15,681 nt of DNA from Peptococcaceae bacterium UBA5356 (GCA_002407935.1 DHPU01000001.1:1-15681), one strand, 5' to 3'. Shown: positions 6,901 to 14,487, counted from the first letter of the stretch. A program made the numbers and translations. Notes: generated by a model not told the origin, from the sequence alone.

Positions 6901-7401
6901 GGGGCCTCTTATACTTTGCAGGAAATATTAACGGTTAAGTCTGATGATATTGTAGGACGGGTAAAGACGTATGAAGCTATTGTTAAAGGAGAAAACGTAC
7001 CGGAACCCGGAGTCCCGGAATCTTTCAAAGTGCTAATTAAAGAACTGCAGAGCTTAGGATTGGATGTCAAAGTCCTTTCAGAGAACGATGAAGAAATAGA
7101 AATTCATGAAAGTGACGAGGACATTACTGAAGCTGCTAAGGAGTTAGGGCTAGATATTCATACTCCTGAAGCATCGCTTGATATTGTAAAAAATGCCGAG
7201 TTGAACGAAACAGAGGGAATTGAGGAATTAATAGAACCAGAAGAAGTAGAAGAAGTAGAAGAAGTAGAAGAGCTAGAAGAGCTAGAAGAAGTAGAAGAGC
7301 TAGAAGAAGTAGAAGAAGTAGAAGAAGTAGAAGAAAAGGATATTGAATATGAACCAGAAAAGAAAGACCAGGAAGAGGATCATGATGAGGTATTAGATTA
7401 G
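3931..7401 (+). CDS. rpoB: DNA-directed RNA polymerase subunit beta, with repeat-built acidic tail
   Basis: Second-largest core polymerase subunit, forming half of the catalytic cleft. The start at ATG 3931 gives M-R-H-P-V-Q-V-G-R-R and 1156 residues; a GTG four codons upstream is rejected on ribosome-site grounds. The rifampicin region runs from G375 with D384, H394 and S399, matching E. coli D516, H526 and S531, so the drug-sensitive residues are all present. The active-site lysines K828 and K836 lie in D-K-M-A-G-R-H-G-N-K-G, and E-T-P-E-G-P-N-I-G-L-I is intact. The conserved body ends near residue 1055 (L-G-L-D-V-K-V-L). The last 100 or so residues are highly acidic, including ten E-V-E or E-L-E units at 1105-1134. 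rpoC follows after 51 nt. Confidence 0.97.
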   Translation: MRHPVQVGRRTRESFARIKEVLKMPNLIEIQQNSYQWFLKEGLREMFRDISPIQDFTGNLVLEFVDYSLGEPKYSVEESKERDVTFAAPLKVKVRLINKETGEVKEQEVFMGDFPLMTGKGTFIINGAERVIVSQLVRSPGVYYTEQIDPSGKKIYGATIIPNRGAWLEFETDVNENVFVRVDRTRKLPGTVLLRALGYGSNGQIAELFRDDERIRLTLERDHTESEEEALVEIYKRLRPGEPPTVDSARSLLQTLFFDPKRYDLAHVGRYKLNKKLKLEVPSHIRYITKEDIVATINYLLSLMKGEGRPDDIDHLGNRRLRSVGELLQNQFRIGLSRMERVVRERMTIQDVDVITPQVLINIRPVVAAIKEFFGSSQLSQFMDQTNPLAELTHKRRLSALGPGGLSRERAGFEVRDVHYSHYGRMCPIETPEGPNIGLIGSLSSYARINEYGFIETPYRKVDKEAGRVTKEMVYMSADEEDNYVIAQANALLDDEGYFVNSKVNVRYADEILEVPISQVDYMDVSPKQVVSIATAMIPFLEHDDANRALMGANMQRQAVPLLKAEAPFVGTGEEYKAAKDSGVVITSHNPGSVERVTASEIIIRNDEGQLDKYKLTKFARSNQGTCINQKPVVNKGERVKQNQIIADGPSTDQGELALGRNVLVAFMTWEGYNYEDAILISRKLVKEDYFTSIHIEEYECDARDTKLGPEEITRDIPNVGDDVLKDLDEQGIIRIGAEVQPGDILVGKVTPKGETELTAEERLLRAIFGEKAREVRDTSLRVPHGEAGKIVDVKIFTRENGDELAPGVNEIVRVYIAQKRKISEGDKMAGRHGNKGVISRILPEADMPFLPDGTPIEIILNPLGVPSRMNIGQVLETHLGWAAKTLGIRLATPVFDGATEEDIQEILQEAGLPLTGKSILYDGRTGFPFDNEITVGNMYMLKLAHLVDDKIHARSTGPYSLVTQQPLGGKAQFGGQRFGEMEVWALEAYGASYTLQEILTVKSDDIVGRVKTYEAIVKGENVPEPGVPESFKVLIKELQSLGLDVKVLSENDEEIEIHESDEDITEAAKELGLDIHTPEASLDIVKNAELNETEGIEELIEPEEVEEVEEVEELEELEEVEELEEVEEVEEVEEKDIEYEPEKKDQEEDHDEVLD
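7243..7332 (+). repeat. Ten-unit 9-bp tandem repeat in the 3' end of rpoB
   Basis: Ten consecutive in-frame 9-bp units are either GAAGTAGAA (E-V-E) or GAGCTAGAA (E-L-E), in the order V V V L L V L V V V. They encode residues 1105-1134, of which 20 of 30 are Glu. Units differ only at two positions, so copy number could change by slippage without breaking the frame. Confidence 0.97.
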
Positions 7402-7437
7402 TATAAAGGTTTGTTTTGGTTAGGAAATATTACGTAG

Positions 7438-7444
7438 AAGGGAG
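7438..7444 (+). promoter_or_regulatory. Ribosome binding site that fixes the rpoC start
   Basis: AAGGGAG at 7438-7444 lies 8 nt before TTG 7453. The in-frame GTG at 7444 overlaps this element and cannot use it, so TTG 7453 is chosen. Confidence 0.75.
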
Positions 7445-7452
7445 TGAGACCC

Positions 7453-10400
7453 TTGTTGGATGTTAATAATTTTGACAGGATGAGAATTGGGATAGCTTCT
7501 CCTGAACAGATTCGCGCTTGGTCAAGTGGTGAGGTTAAAAAACCTGAGACAATTAATTATCGTACTTTAAAACCCGAACGTGAGGGCTTATTCTGTGAAA
7601 AAATCTTTGGACCTACACGGGACTGGGAATGTCATTGCGGAAAATACAAGAGGGTACGGTATAAGGGTATTGTTTGTGATCGCTGTGGTGTAGAGGTAAC
7701 AAAATCCAAGGTGCGTCGTGAAAGGCTAGGACATATTGAATTAGCTGCTTCCTGCTCACATATTTGGTATTTTAAGGGTATCCCTAGCCGGATGGGGTTA
7801 ATTTTGGACATTTCTCCTCGCTCTTTGGAGAAAGTGTTGTATTTTGTTGCTTATATAGTGACCAATCCCGGAGACACACCTTTGATGAAGAAACAACTAT
7901 TAACAGAATCTGAATACAGAGAGAATAAGGAGAAATACGGAAACAGGTTTCAAGCTAATATGGGTGCTGAAGCTATTAAATTGCTTTTGGGGGAAATGGA
8001 TTTAGATGAAATGGCCAACGAACTCAGAAATGAGTTGCGGGAAGCTACGGGGCAACGGAAGATTAGGGCAATCAGAAGGCTGGAGGTTGTCGAAGCTTTT
8101 AAGAATTCCGGGAACCGACCGGAGTGGATGATTTTGGAGGTTATTCCTGTTATTCCACCAGAATTGAGACCTATGGTTCAGTTAGACGGAGGCAGGTTTG
8201 CCACTTCAGATCTTAATGACCTGTATAGGAGGGTTATTAATCGTAATAACCGTTTAAAGAGGCTTTTAGATTTAGGAGCTCCGGATATTATTGTTCGTAA
8301 TGAAAAAAGAATGCTGCAAGAAGCGGTTGATGCTTTAATTGATAATGGTCGGCGTGGTCGTCCGGTAACCGGGCCGGGGAATCGTCCTCTCAAGTCCTTG
8401 AGTGATATGCTTAAAGGAAAACAGGGACGTTTTCGCCAAAACTTATTGGGTAAGCGTGTGGATTATTCGGGACGCTCGGTTATTGTAGTTGGTCCTAATT
8501 TAAAACTGCATCAATGTGGTTTGCCGCGAGAGATGGCGCTAGAATTATTTAAACCCTTTGTGATGAAAAAGTTGGTAGAAGGTAATTTTGCCCATAATAT
8601 TAAAAGCGCAAAGCGTATGGTGGAAAGAATGCGCAGCGAAGTTTGGGATGTCTTGGAAGAGGTTATTCAAGAACATCCGGTGCTTTTGAATAGAGCACCT
8701 ACTTTGCACCGCTTGGGGATTCAGGCCTTTGAACCGGTTTTGGTTGAAGGTAGAGCATTACAGATTCACCCCTTGGTTTGCACCGCTTATAATGCGGATT
8801 TTGATGGGGATCAGATGGCTGTCCATGTACCACTTTCTTCAGAGGCACAGGCGGAAGCACGTTTATTGATGTTATCATCACATAATATTCTTAATCCTAA
8901 GGACGGAAGACCAGTAGTTACCCCTACTCAGGATATGGTCTTGGGATCATATTATCTTACTGCGGATAAACCTCTCACCAGGGAGAAAATGAGGATCTTT
9001 AGTTCTGAAACAGAGGCAATATATGCGTATGGAAGCGGAGCGGTAACCCTTCATGAACCCATTAAAGTAAAAAAGAATGGGAAAATGATGGAAACGACTA
9101 CGGGAAGACTCATTTTTAATCAGGTGATACCTCCTGAACTAGGATATTATAATGAAGTCATTGGGAAGAAACAGCTGGGGCAAATTGTGTCTAAGTGTTT
9201 TTATTCGTTGGGAAATGAAGCTACAGCAGAGATGTTGGATGGAATAAAGAGGCTTGGTTTCACTTTTTCGACTAGAGCGGGTATTACTATTGGGGTTACG
9301 GATATTGAAATTCCAGAGAAAAAGAAAATAATTTTGGCTGAAGCGGAAAAAAAGGTAGAAACGATTGAAAACCAGTTCAGACGTGGTTTAATTACCGAAG
9401 AAGAACGGTATCAGTTAGTTATTGGAGTCTGGAATAAATCAACAGAGGATGTAACTACAGCTTTGTTGGATAGTTTAGATCATTTTAATCCGGTTTATAT
9501 GATGGCTATTTCGGGTGCTCGTGGTAATATACAGCAGATTCGTCAATTGGCGGGGATGCGTGGCTTGATGGCAGATCCCTCCGGACGGACAATTGAATTG
9601 CCAATCAAGTCGAATTTCCGTGAGGGATTGGCTGTTTTGGAATACTTTATTTCTACACACGGAGCGCGTAAAGGGTTGGCGGATACAGCTTTAAGAACTG
9701 CAGATTCGGGGTATCTTACGCGCCGTCTTGTTGATGTGGCACAAGATGTCATTGTCCGAGAAGATGATTGTGGAACTAATGCCGGAATATATGTTTACGA
9801 GATTAAAGATGGAGCTGAAGAAATCGAACCTTTTGTCGAAAGAATTATTGGGCGTTATTCCATGGAGGATGTTCTTCATCCTGAAACCGGAGAAATAATA
9901 GTACCTGCGCAAACAGTAATTACTGAACAGGATGCCAAGGAGATTATTAGTGCGGGTATTAAAAAAGTTTATATTCGGTCAGTTTTAACGTGTAAGTCTC
10001 GCTACGGGGTTTGTCGGAAATGTTATGGCCGTAATCTGGCAACGGGAAAAATGGTGGAGATTGGTGAAGCTGTAGGGATTATTGCTGCTCAATCCATTGG
10101 GGAACCTGGAACTCAGTTAACCATGAGAACCTTCCATACGGGCGGAGTTGCCGGTGATGATATTACGCAAGGCTTACCTCGTGTTGAAGAACTTTTCGAG
10201 GCCAGAAAACCGAGAGGCCAAGCTATCATTACGGAGGTTGACGGACAAGTACAAATTAATGACTCCAAAGGACGGAAAGAGATTGAAGTAACGCATTCCG
10301 GAGATGAAAAATATATTTATCAGATTCCTTTTGGTTCCAGAGTTAAAGTTAAAAATGGACAGATGGTTGAGGCCGGAGATGAACTGACGGAAGGTTCCAT

Positions 10401-10959
10401 AAATCCTCATGATCTTTTGAAAATCAAAGGGATGAAGGGTGTTCAGGCTTATTTATTGAGGGAGGTTCAGAGGGTTTATCGGCTGCAAGGTGTTGATATT
10501 AATGATAAACACATAGAGGTTATCATCAGACAAATATTGCGGAAGGTGAAAATAGAAGAACCCGGTGATACTCAACTTTTGCCCGGTGGTCTGATTGATA
10601 TTTTTGAATTTGAAGAAGAAAATGCTAAAGTGTTTGCTAAAGGTGGAGAACCGGCGACAGCAAAACCAATCTTGTTGGGAATTACTAAAGCTTCATTAGC
10701 TACGGATTCTTTCTTGTCGGCAGCCTCTTTCCAGGAAACAACTCGTGTTTTAACGGAAGCGGCAATTAAAGGGAAGGTAGATCCTTTGCTCGGATTAAAG
10801 GAAAATGTGATTATTGGTAAGCTAATACCGGCCGGTACGGGAATGTCTAGGTACCGTAATATAAAAATTAATGTGCCACAAGAAATACAACAAGAGATAG
10901 CGCACACAACAATAGAAGAGGCTGCAATCGGGCAAACAGGAGAACAAGAGAAGACCTGA
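7453..10959 (+). CDS. rpoC: DNA-directed RNA polymerase subunit beta'
   Basis: Largest core polymerase subunit, carrying the catalytic metal site and clamp. Starting at TTG 7453 gives M-L-D-V-N-N-F, the usual Firmicutes N-terminus, and 1168 residues (Bacillus 1199). Motifs in order are the N-terminal zinc finger (C60, C62, C75, C78), the R-P-V-T-G-P-G-N-R-P-L-K-S-L lid/rudder region, and the magnesium-binding N-A-D-F-D-G-D at 447-453 with D449, D451 and D453. Then come the trigger-loop/bridge-helix region and the second zinc site (C773, C847, C854, C857) followed by Q-S-I-G-E-P-G-T-Q-L-T-M-R-T-F-H. The second codon is also TTG. It is co-transcribed with rpoB. No terminator is visible after the stop. 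Confidence 0.97.
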   Translation: MLDVNNFDRMRIGIASPEQIRAWSSGEVKKPETINYRTLKPEREGLFCEKIFGPTRDWECHCGKYKRVRYKGIVCDRCGVEVTKSKVRRERLGHIELAASCSHIWYFKGIPSRMGLILDISPRSLEKVLYFVAYIVTNPGDTPLMKKQLLTESEYRENKEKYGNRFQANMGAEAIKLLLGEMDLDEMANELRNELREATGQRKIRAIRRLEVVEAFKNSGNRPEWMILEVIPVIPPELRPMVQLDGGRFATSDLNDLYRRVINRNNRLKRLLDLGAPDIIVRNEKRMLQEAVDALIDNGRRGRPVTGPGNRPLKSLSDMLKGKQGRFRQNLLGKRVDYSGRSVIVVGPNLKLHQCGLPREMALELFKPFVMKKLVEGNFAHNIKSAKRMVERMRSEVWDVLEEVIQEHPVLLNRAPTLHRLGIQAFEPVLVEGRALQIHPLVCTAYNADFDGDQMAVHVPLSSEAQAEARLLMLSSHNILNPKDGRPVVTPTQDMVLGSYYLTADKPLTREKMRIFSSETEAIYAYGSGAVTLHEPIKVKKNGKMMETTTGRLIFNQVIPPELGYYNEVIGKKQLGQIVSKCFYSLGNEATAEMLDGIKRLGFTFSTRAGITIGVTDIEIPEKKKIILAEAEKKVETIENQFRRGLITEEERYQLVIGVWNKSTEDVTTALLDSLDHFNPVYMMAISGARGNIQQIRQLAGMRGLMADPSGRTIELPIKSNFREGLAVLEYFISTHGARKGLADTALRTADSGYLTRRLVDVAQDVIVREDDCGTNAGIYVYEIKDGAEEIEPFVERIIGRYSMEDVLHPETGEIIVPAQTVITEQDAKEIISAGIKKVYIRSVLTCKSRYGVCRKCYGRNLATGKMVEIGEAVGIIAAQSIGEPGTQLTMRTFHTGGVAGDDITQGLPRVEELFEARKPRGQAIITEVDGQVQINDSKGRKEIEVTHSGDEKYIYQIPFGSRVKVKNGQMVEAGDELTEGSINPHDLLKIKGMKGVQAYLLREVQRVYRLQGVDINDKHIEVIIRQILRKVKIEEPGDTQLLPGGLIDIFEFEEENAKVFAKGGEPATAKPILLGITKASLATDSFLSAASFQETTRVLTEAAIKGKVDPLLGLKENVIIGKLIPAGTGMSRYRNIKINVPQEIQQEIAHTTIEEAAIGQTGEQEKT

Positions 10960-11013
10960 CGAGTAAGACAGCAGAAAAAGTTAAAATAGTAGAAGAGGTA
11001 AAAGGAGAATAAT

Positions 11014-11044
11014 CTTGACAGTATGTGCTTGACAGTGATAAAAT
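11014..11044 (+). promoter_or_regulatory. Promoter of the ybxF-rpsL-rpsG-fusA-tuf (str) operon
   Basis: TTGACA at 11015-11020, an 18-nt spacer and TAAAAT at 11039-11044 form a good sigma-A-type promoter, with transcription expected near 11051. The nonamer CTTGACAGT occurs twice, at 11014-11022 and 11028-11036. The second TTGACA (11029-11034) has no well-placed -10: a TATTTT-like stretch is 22 or more nt away. There is no terminator between rpoC and this promoter, so read-through from rpoC probably also contributes. Confidence 0.75.
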
Positions 11045-11090
11045 ACTTGAGTGTGCATATTTTCGAGATGTGTGAAGGAGGTAAACCCTC

Positions 11091-11345
11091 ATGCACAGGC
11101 TTAGAGATGCCGAGCAAAAAGCGGTAGGTTATAAGCAATCTTTAAAAGCTGTGAAAAAAGGGCGGGCACTTTTAGTTTATTTAGCTAAAGATGTTCAAGA
11201 AAATCTTCGTATGTCTACGCTGGAAATGTGTTTAGAGCGGGGAGTACCCGTTGTGGAAGTGGAAACAATGAGGGAATTGGGGAAAACTTGTGGAATTCAG
11301 GTAGAGGCTTCTGTAGCGGCTATCCTAAATTCTGAGGGTGCTTAA
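11091..11345 (+). CDS. ybxF: L7Ae-family K-turn RNA-binding protein (YbxF type)
   Basis: Small protein of the L7Ae/L30e fold. The Bacillus homologue at this position binds kink-turn RNA and has been placed in the ribosomal-protein-like class. The 84 residues have the G-Y-K-Q-S-L-K-A-V-K-K-G-R-A start of the fold at about 13-26, then L-L-V-Y-L-A-K-D. The V-P-V-V-E-V and L-G-K-T-C-G-I segments follow (52-69). ATG 11091 has GAAGGAGGT at 11074-11082 with an 8-nt spacer. Its place between rpoC and rpsL is characteristic of Firmicutes. Its exact job is not settled. Since the L10 leader carries a K-turn-like loop, it could bind that leader, but this is speculation. Confidence 0.9.
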   Translation: MHRLRDAEQKAVGYKQSLKAVKKGRALLVYLAKDVQENLRMSTLEMCLERGVPVVEVETMRELGKTCGIQVEASVAAILNSEGA

Positions 11346-11401
11346 ATGATGATGGTTTTCATTGAGCTATTCAATGACAGCTTGGGAAGGAGGTGGGTTA
11401 C

Positions 11402-11791
11402 ATGCCAACCATTAACCAACTCGTAAAAAAAGGAAGAAAAATGATTGAAAAAAAATCAATGGCTCCTGCATTAAAAGAATGCCCTCAAAAGCGGGGCGTT
11501 TGTACGAGAGTTTATACAACTACACCTAAAAAGCCTAATTCTGCTTTGCGGAAGGTGGCTAGAGTTAGATTGACAAATGGTCTTGAGGTTACCGCTTATA
11601 TACCGGGTATTGGTCATAACCTTCAAGAACACTCCGTGGTACTTGTTCGTGGGGGTAGAGTTAAGGATTTGCCTGGTGTCAGATATCACATTGTCAGAGG
11701 AGCTCTGGATACAGCTGGTGTACAAAAAAGGAACCAAGGACGTTCCAAGTATGGTGCTAAGCGTCCTAAAGCAGCTGCTGCTAAAAAGTAA
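11402..11791 (+). CDS. rpsL: 30S ribosomal protein S12 (uS12)
   Basis: Decoding-centre protein that controls accuracy and is the main site of streptomycin-resistance mutations. The 129-residue product starts M-P-T-I-N-Q-L. It contains T-T-P-K-K-P-N-S-A-L-R-K with K43, and G-G-R-V-K-D-L-P-G with K88 and D89. K43 and K88 correspond to E. coli K42 and K87 (numbered without Met), so both are the streptomycin-sensitive residues. D89 is the site of beta-methylthiolation in other bacteria. ATG 11402 is chosen because AAGGAGGTG (11387-11395) ends 6 nt before it; an in-frame GTG at 11393 is inside that element. A 7-bp hairpin (11359-11365 with 11371-11377) precedes the ribosome site. Confidence 0.97.
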   Translation: MPTINQLVKKGRKMIEKKSMAPALKECPQKRGVCTRVYTTTPKKPNSALRKVARVRLTNGLEVTAYIPGIGHNLQEHSVVLVRGGRVKDLPGVRYHIVRGALDTAGVQKRNQGRSKYGAKRPKAAAAKK

Positions 11792-11852
11792 GCAAGCTAG
11801 TAATTCAATTATAATTATTGTCAAGGTTCAAGAATACACCCATGTGAAAAAA

Positions 11853-11860
11853 GGGGGGGG
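11853..11860 (+). promoter_or_regulatory. Eight-G ribosome-binding region of rpsG
   Basis: A run of eight G preceded by AAAAAA and followed by AAAG lies 4 nt before ATG 11865. It replaces the usual AAGGAGG, and can pair with CCUCC only by using a G-U wobble. Confidence 0.7.
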
Positions 11861-11864
11861 AAAG

Positions 11865-12335
11865 ATGCCTAGAAAAGGTAATGTGCCTAAAAGAGAAGTA
11901 TTGTCCGATCCGATTTATGGTTCAAAAATGGTGACCAAGATAATCAATAAAGTGATGTATGATGGTAAAAGAGGAGTGGCCGAAAAAACATTTTACGGAG
12001 CCTTAACAATTGTTGAAGAAAAAACAGGTAAGAATGGCTTAGAGGTGTTGGAACAGGCTTTGAAAAATATTATGCCGGTACTCGAAGTTAAAGCACGTCG
12101 TGTAGGCGGTGCTAATTATCAGGTTCCCATAGAAGTTCGTTCCGACAGGAAAGAAGCCTTGGGAATCAGATGGCTGGTTACATTTGCCCGTAAGCGCGGG
12201 GAAAAGACGATGGAGCAAAGAATGGCTGCCGAAATCTTAGATGCTGCTAATAACGCCGGTGGAGCAGTAAAGAAAAAAGAGGATACACATAAGATGGCAG
12301 AAGCTAATAAAGCATTTGCTCATTATCGGTGGTAA
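11865..12335 (+). CDS. rpsG: 30S ribosomal protein S7 (uS7)
   Basis: Primary binder that nucleates the 30S head and contacts E-site tRNA. In E. coli it is the translational repressor of the str operon. The 156 residues equal the Bacillus length. The N-terminus is M-P-R-K-G-N-V-P-K-R, the signature D-P-I-Y-G-S-K-M-V-T-K-I-I-N-K-V-M occupies about 15-31, and the protein ends F-A-H-Y-R-W. ATG 11865 is the family start. Longer in-frame readings extend back into rpsL and are rejected. The start is served by a G8 tract rather than a classical ribosome site. The 73-nt gap from rpsL is AT-rich and shows no promoter or terminator. Confidence 0.96.
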   Translation: MPRKGNVPKREVLSDPIYGSKMVTKIINKVMYDGKRGVAEKTFYGALTIVEEKTGKNGLEVLEQALKNIMPVLEVKARRVGGANYQVPIEVRSDRKEALGIRWLVTFARKRGEKTMEQRMAAEILDAANNAGGAVKKKEDTHKMAEANKAFAHYRW

Positions 12336-12356
12336 GAAGGCCATTTAGTTATAGAA

Positions 12357-12364
12357 GGGGGGGG
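12357..12364 (+). promoter_or_regulatory. Eight-G ribosome-binding region of fusA
   Basis: A run of eight G preceded by AGAA and followed by AAGTC lies 5 nt before ATG 12370. It resembles the element before rpsG, 504 nt upstream, in both length and placing. Confidence 0.7.
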
Positions 12365-12369
12365 AAGTC

Positions 12370-14448
12370 ATGGTAAGACAATTCCCGCTTGAAAAAATAA
12401 GAAACATAGGAATTATGGCTCACATTGATGCCGGAAAGACAACGACTACAGAAAGAATCCTCTTTTATACTGGCCGTTTGCACAAGATCGGTGAAGTTCA
12501 TGATGGTGCTGCTACTATGGATTGGATGGTTCAAGAACAAGAAAGAGGTATTACAATTACGTCAGCCGCTACTACCTGTCAATGGCATGGAACGAGCATT
12601 AACATAATAGACACGCCAGGGCACGTTGATTTTACTGTAGAGGTGGAACGTTCTTTACGCGTGTTGGATGGAGCTGTTGCCGTATTCTGCTCGGTAGGTG
12701 GAGTAGAACCGCAGTCTGAAACGGTTTGGCGTCAGGCTGATAAATATGGAGTACCCCGCATTGCTTATATTAATAAAATGGACAGAGTTGGAGCAGATTT
12801 TTTCAGAGGGATTAAGATGATTCAGGAAAGGCTTGGAGCTAATCCTGTACCGATTCAGTTGCCGATAGGCTCCGAAGAAAACTTTAATGGTATTATAGAC
12901 TTGATTAAAATGAAGGCCTATTTTTATCATGATGACATGAATCTTGAAAGTACAGAAGCAGAAATCCCCGAAGATATGTTGGAGACAGCCAAGCAATACA
13001 GGGAAAAAATATTGGAAGCAGTTGCCGAAACAGATGAAGAACTTCTTAATAAATATCTTGAAGGACAAGAGATTACAGATGAAGAACTAATTCGAAGTAT
13101 TCGCGAGGCTACCCTCAAGGTTGAAATTATTCCTGTTGTATGTGGTTCTTCTTTTAAAAATAAAGGGATTCAACTACTCTTAGATGCTGTAGTAAATTAC
13201 CTTCCTACTCCGCTTGACGTACCTTCTATTAAGGGAGTACATCCGGAAACGGGTAGTGAAGAAGAAAGACATTCCAATGATCAGGAACCGTTTTCAGCCT
13301 TGGCGTTTAAAATAATGGCGGATCCCTATGTGGGAAAGCTGGCGTTTTTTAGGGTCTATTCAGGGACATTGAAGGCGGGTTCATATGTATTCAACTCAAC
13401 GACAGGCAAAAGAGAAAGAGTTGGGCGGCTGTTAAAAATGCACGCAAATCACCGGGAAGAAGTTGAAGAGGTGTTTGCTGGAGATATTGCAGCGGCAGTT
13501 GGCTTAAAGGAAATTACTACAGGGGATACCCTTTCTGACGAAAACGAACTAATTATTCTTGAATCGATGGAATTCCCCGAGCCTGTTATTGACGTAGCAA
13601 TTGAACCAAAAACCCGGGCTGATCAGGATAAAATGGGGATCGCTCTTGCCCGACTGGCAGAGGAAGATCCGACTTTCCGGATGCATACGGATACAGAGAC
13701 GGGTCAAACTATTATTTCGGGGATGGGGGAACTTCATCTAGAAATTATTGTTGACCGTTTATTGAGGGAATTTAAAGTAAATGCTGACGTCGGACGTCCG
13801 CAGGTTGCTTACAAAGAAACCATTCGTGCTAAGGTAAAGGCGGAAGGTAAGTTTATTAGGCAGTCAGGTGGTCGCGGTCAATATGGCCATTGTATGATAG
13901 AATTAGAACCTCTTGAAGCGGGAACGGGATATGAGTTTGTTAATAAAATTGTAGGCGGAGTTATCCCCAAAGAATATATCTCTCATGTGGATAGTGGAAT
14001 TAGGGAAGCAATGGAAAATGGGGTATTAGCCGGATATCCTATGCTAGATATTCGAGCTACGCTTTATGATGGTTCCTATCATGAAGTAGACTCTTCGGAA
14101 ATGGCTTTCAAAATTGCCGGTTCGATGGCCTTGAAAAATGGGGTTGCCAAAGCGAATCCTGTTCTTCTGGAACCAGTTATGAAAGTAGAAGTTGTTGTTC
14201 CGGAAGATTATATGGGTGATGTTATAGGTGATATTAATTCTCGCCGCGGAAGAATTGAAGGAATGGAGGCAAGAGCTAATTCACAAGTAATTAGAGGATT
14301 CGTTCCTTTGGCTCAAATGTTTGGTTATGCGACGGATTTAAGATCCAAAACACAAGGACGTGGCACTTATGTAATGCAGTTTTCTCATTATGAGGAAACA
14401 CCTAAAAATATCATGGAAGAAATTGTAGCAAAACGGCAGGGTAAATAA
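12370..14448 (+). CDS. fusA: Elongation factor G
   Basis: Translocation GTPase that moves tRNA and mRNA after peptide bond formation and, with RRF, splits ribosomes. The 692 residues match the Bacillus length. G-domain motifs are the P-loop A-H-I-D-A-G-K-T at 17-24, switch I ending R-G-I-T-I at 59-63, D-T-P-G-H at 81-85 and N-K-M-D at 135-138. Domains II to V follow, including R-Q-S-G-G-R-G-Q-Y-G-H in domain IV and the C-terminal F-G-Y-A-T-D-L-R-S-K-T-Q-G-R-G. It is a canonical EF-G rather than a ribosome-protection protein, judging by its str-operon position and intact length. It begins 34 nt after rpsG; tuf begins 39 nt after its stop. Confidence 0.97.
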   Translation: MVRQFPLEKIRNIGIMAHIDAGKTTTTERILFYTGRLHKIGEVHDGAATMDWMVQEQERGITITSAATTCQWHGTSINIIDTPGHVDFTVEVERSLRVLDGAVAVFCSVGGVEPQSETVWRQADKYGVPRIAYINKMDRVGADFFRGIKMIQERLGANPVPIQLPIGSEENFNGIIDLIKMKAYFYHDDMNLESTEAEIPEDMLETAKQYREKILEAVAETDEELLNKYLEGQEITDEELIRSIREATLKVEIIPVVCGSSFKNKGIQLLLDAVVNYLPTPLDVPSIKGVHPETGSEEERHSNDQEPFSALAFKIMADPYVGKLAFFRVYSGTLKAGSYVFNSTTGKRERVGRLLKMHANHREEVEEVFAGDIAAAVGLKEITTGDTLSDENELIILESMEFPEPVIDVAIEPKTRADQDKMGIALARLAEEDPTFRMHTDTETGQTIISGMGELHLEIIVDRLLREFKVNADVGRPQVAYKETIRAKVKAEGKFIRQSGGRGQYGHCMIELEPLEAGTGYEFVNKIVGGVIPKEYISHVDSGIREAMENGVLAGYPMLDIRATLYDGSYHEVDSSEMAFKIAGSMALKNGVAKANPVLLEPVMKVEVVVPEDYMGDVIGDINSRRGRIEGMEARANSQVIRGFVPLAQMFGYATDLRSKTQGRGTYVMQFSHYEETPKNIMEEIVAKRQGK

Positions 14449-14487
14449 GAAAAATTAAATGTTTATTAAAGGAGGAAAGGATTATCA

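Noticed and set aside
7243..7332. CRISPR-like or intergenic satellite interpretation of the short repeats.
   Set aside because: The 9-bp units are contiguous, in frame within rpoB and without spacers.
11001..11032. Tiny leader peptide: AAAGGAG at 11001-11007, then TTG 11015 and five codons to a stop.
   Set aside because: It coincides with the duplicated -35 region, would be absent from transcripts starting near 11051, and has no regulatory codon pattern.
10572..11138. 188-codon open frame on the minus strand across the end of rpoC.
   Set aside because: It is antisense to conserved rpoC sequence, has no ribosome site or recognisable domain, and fits a shadow of the codon bias of the plus-strand gene.
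11577..11864. Long N-terminal extension of S7 overlapping rpsL.
   Set aside because: It is an out-of-frame reading through rpsL that happens to be open. The conserved S7 start is ATG 11865.
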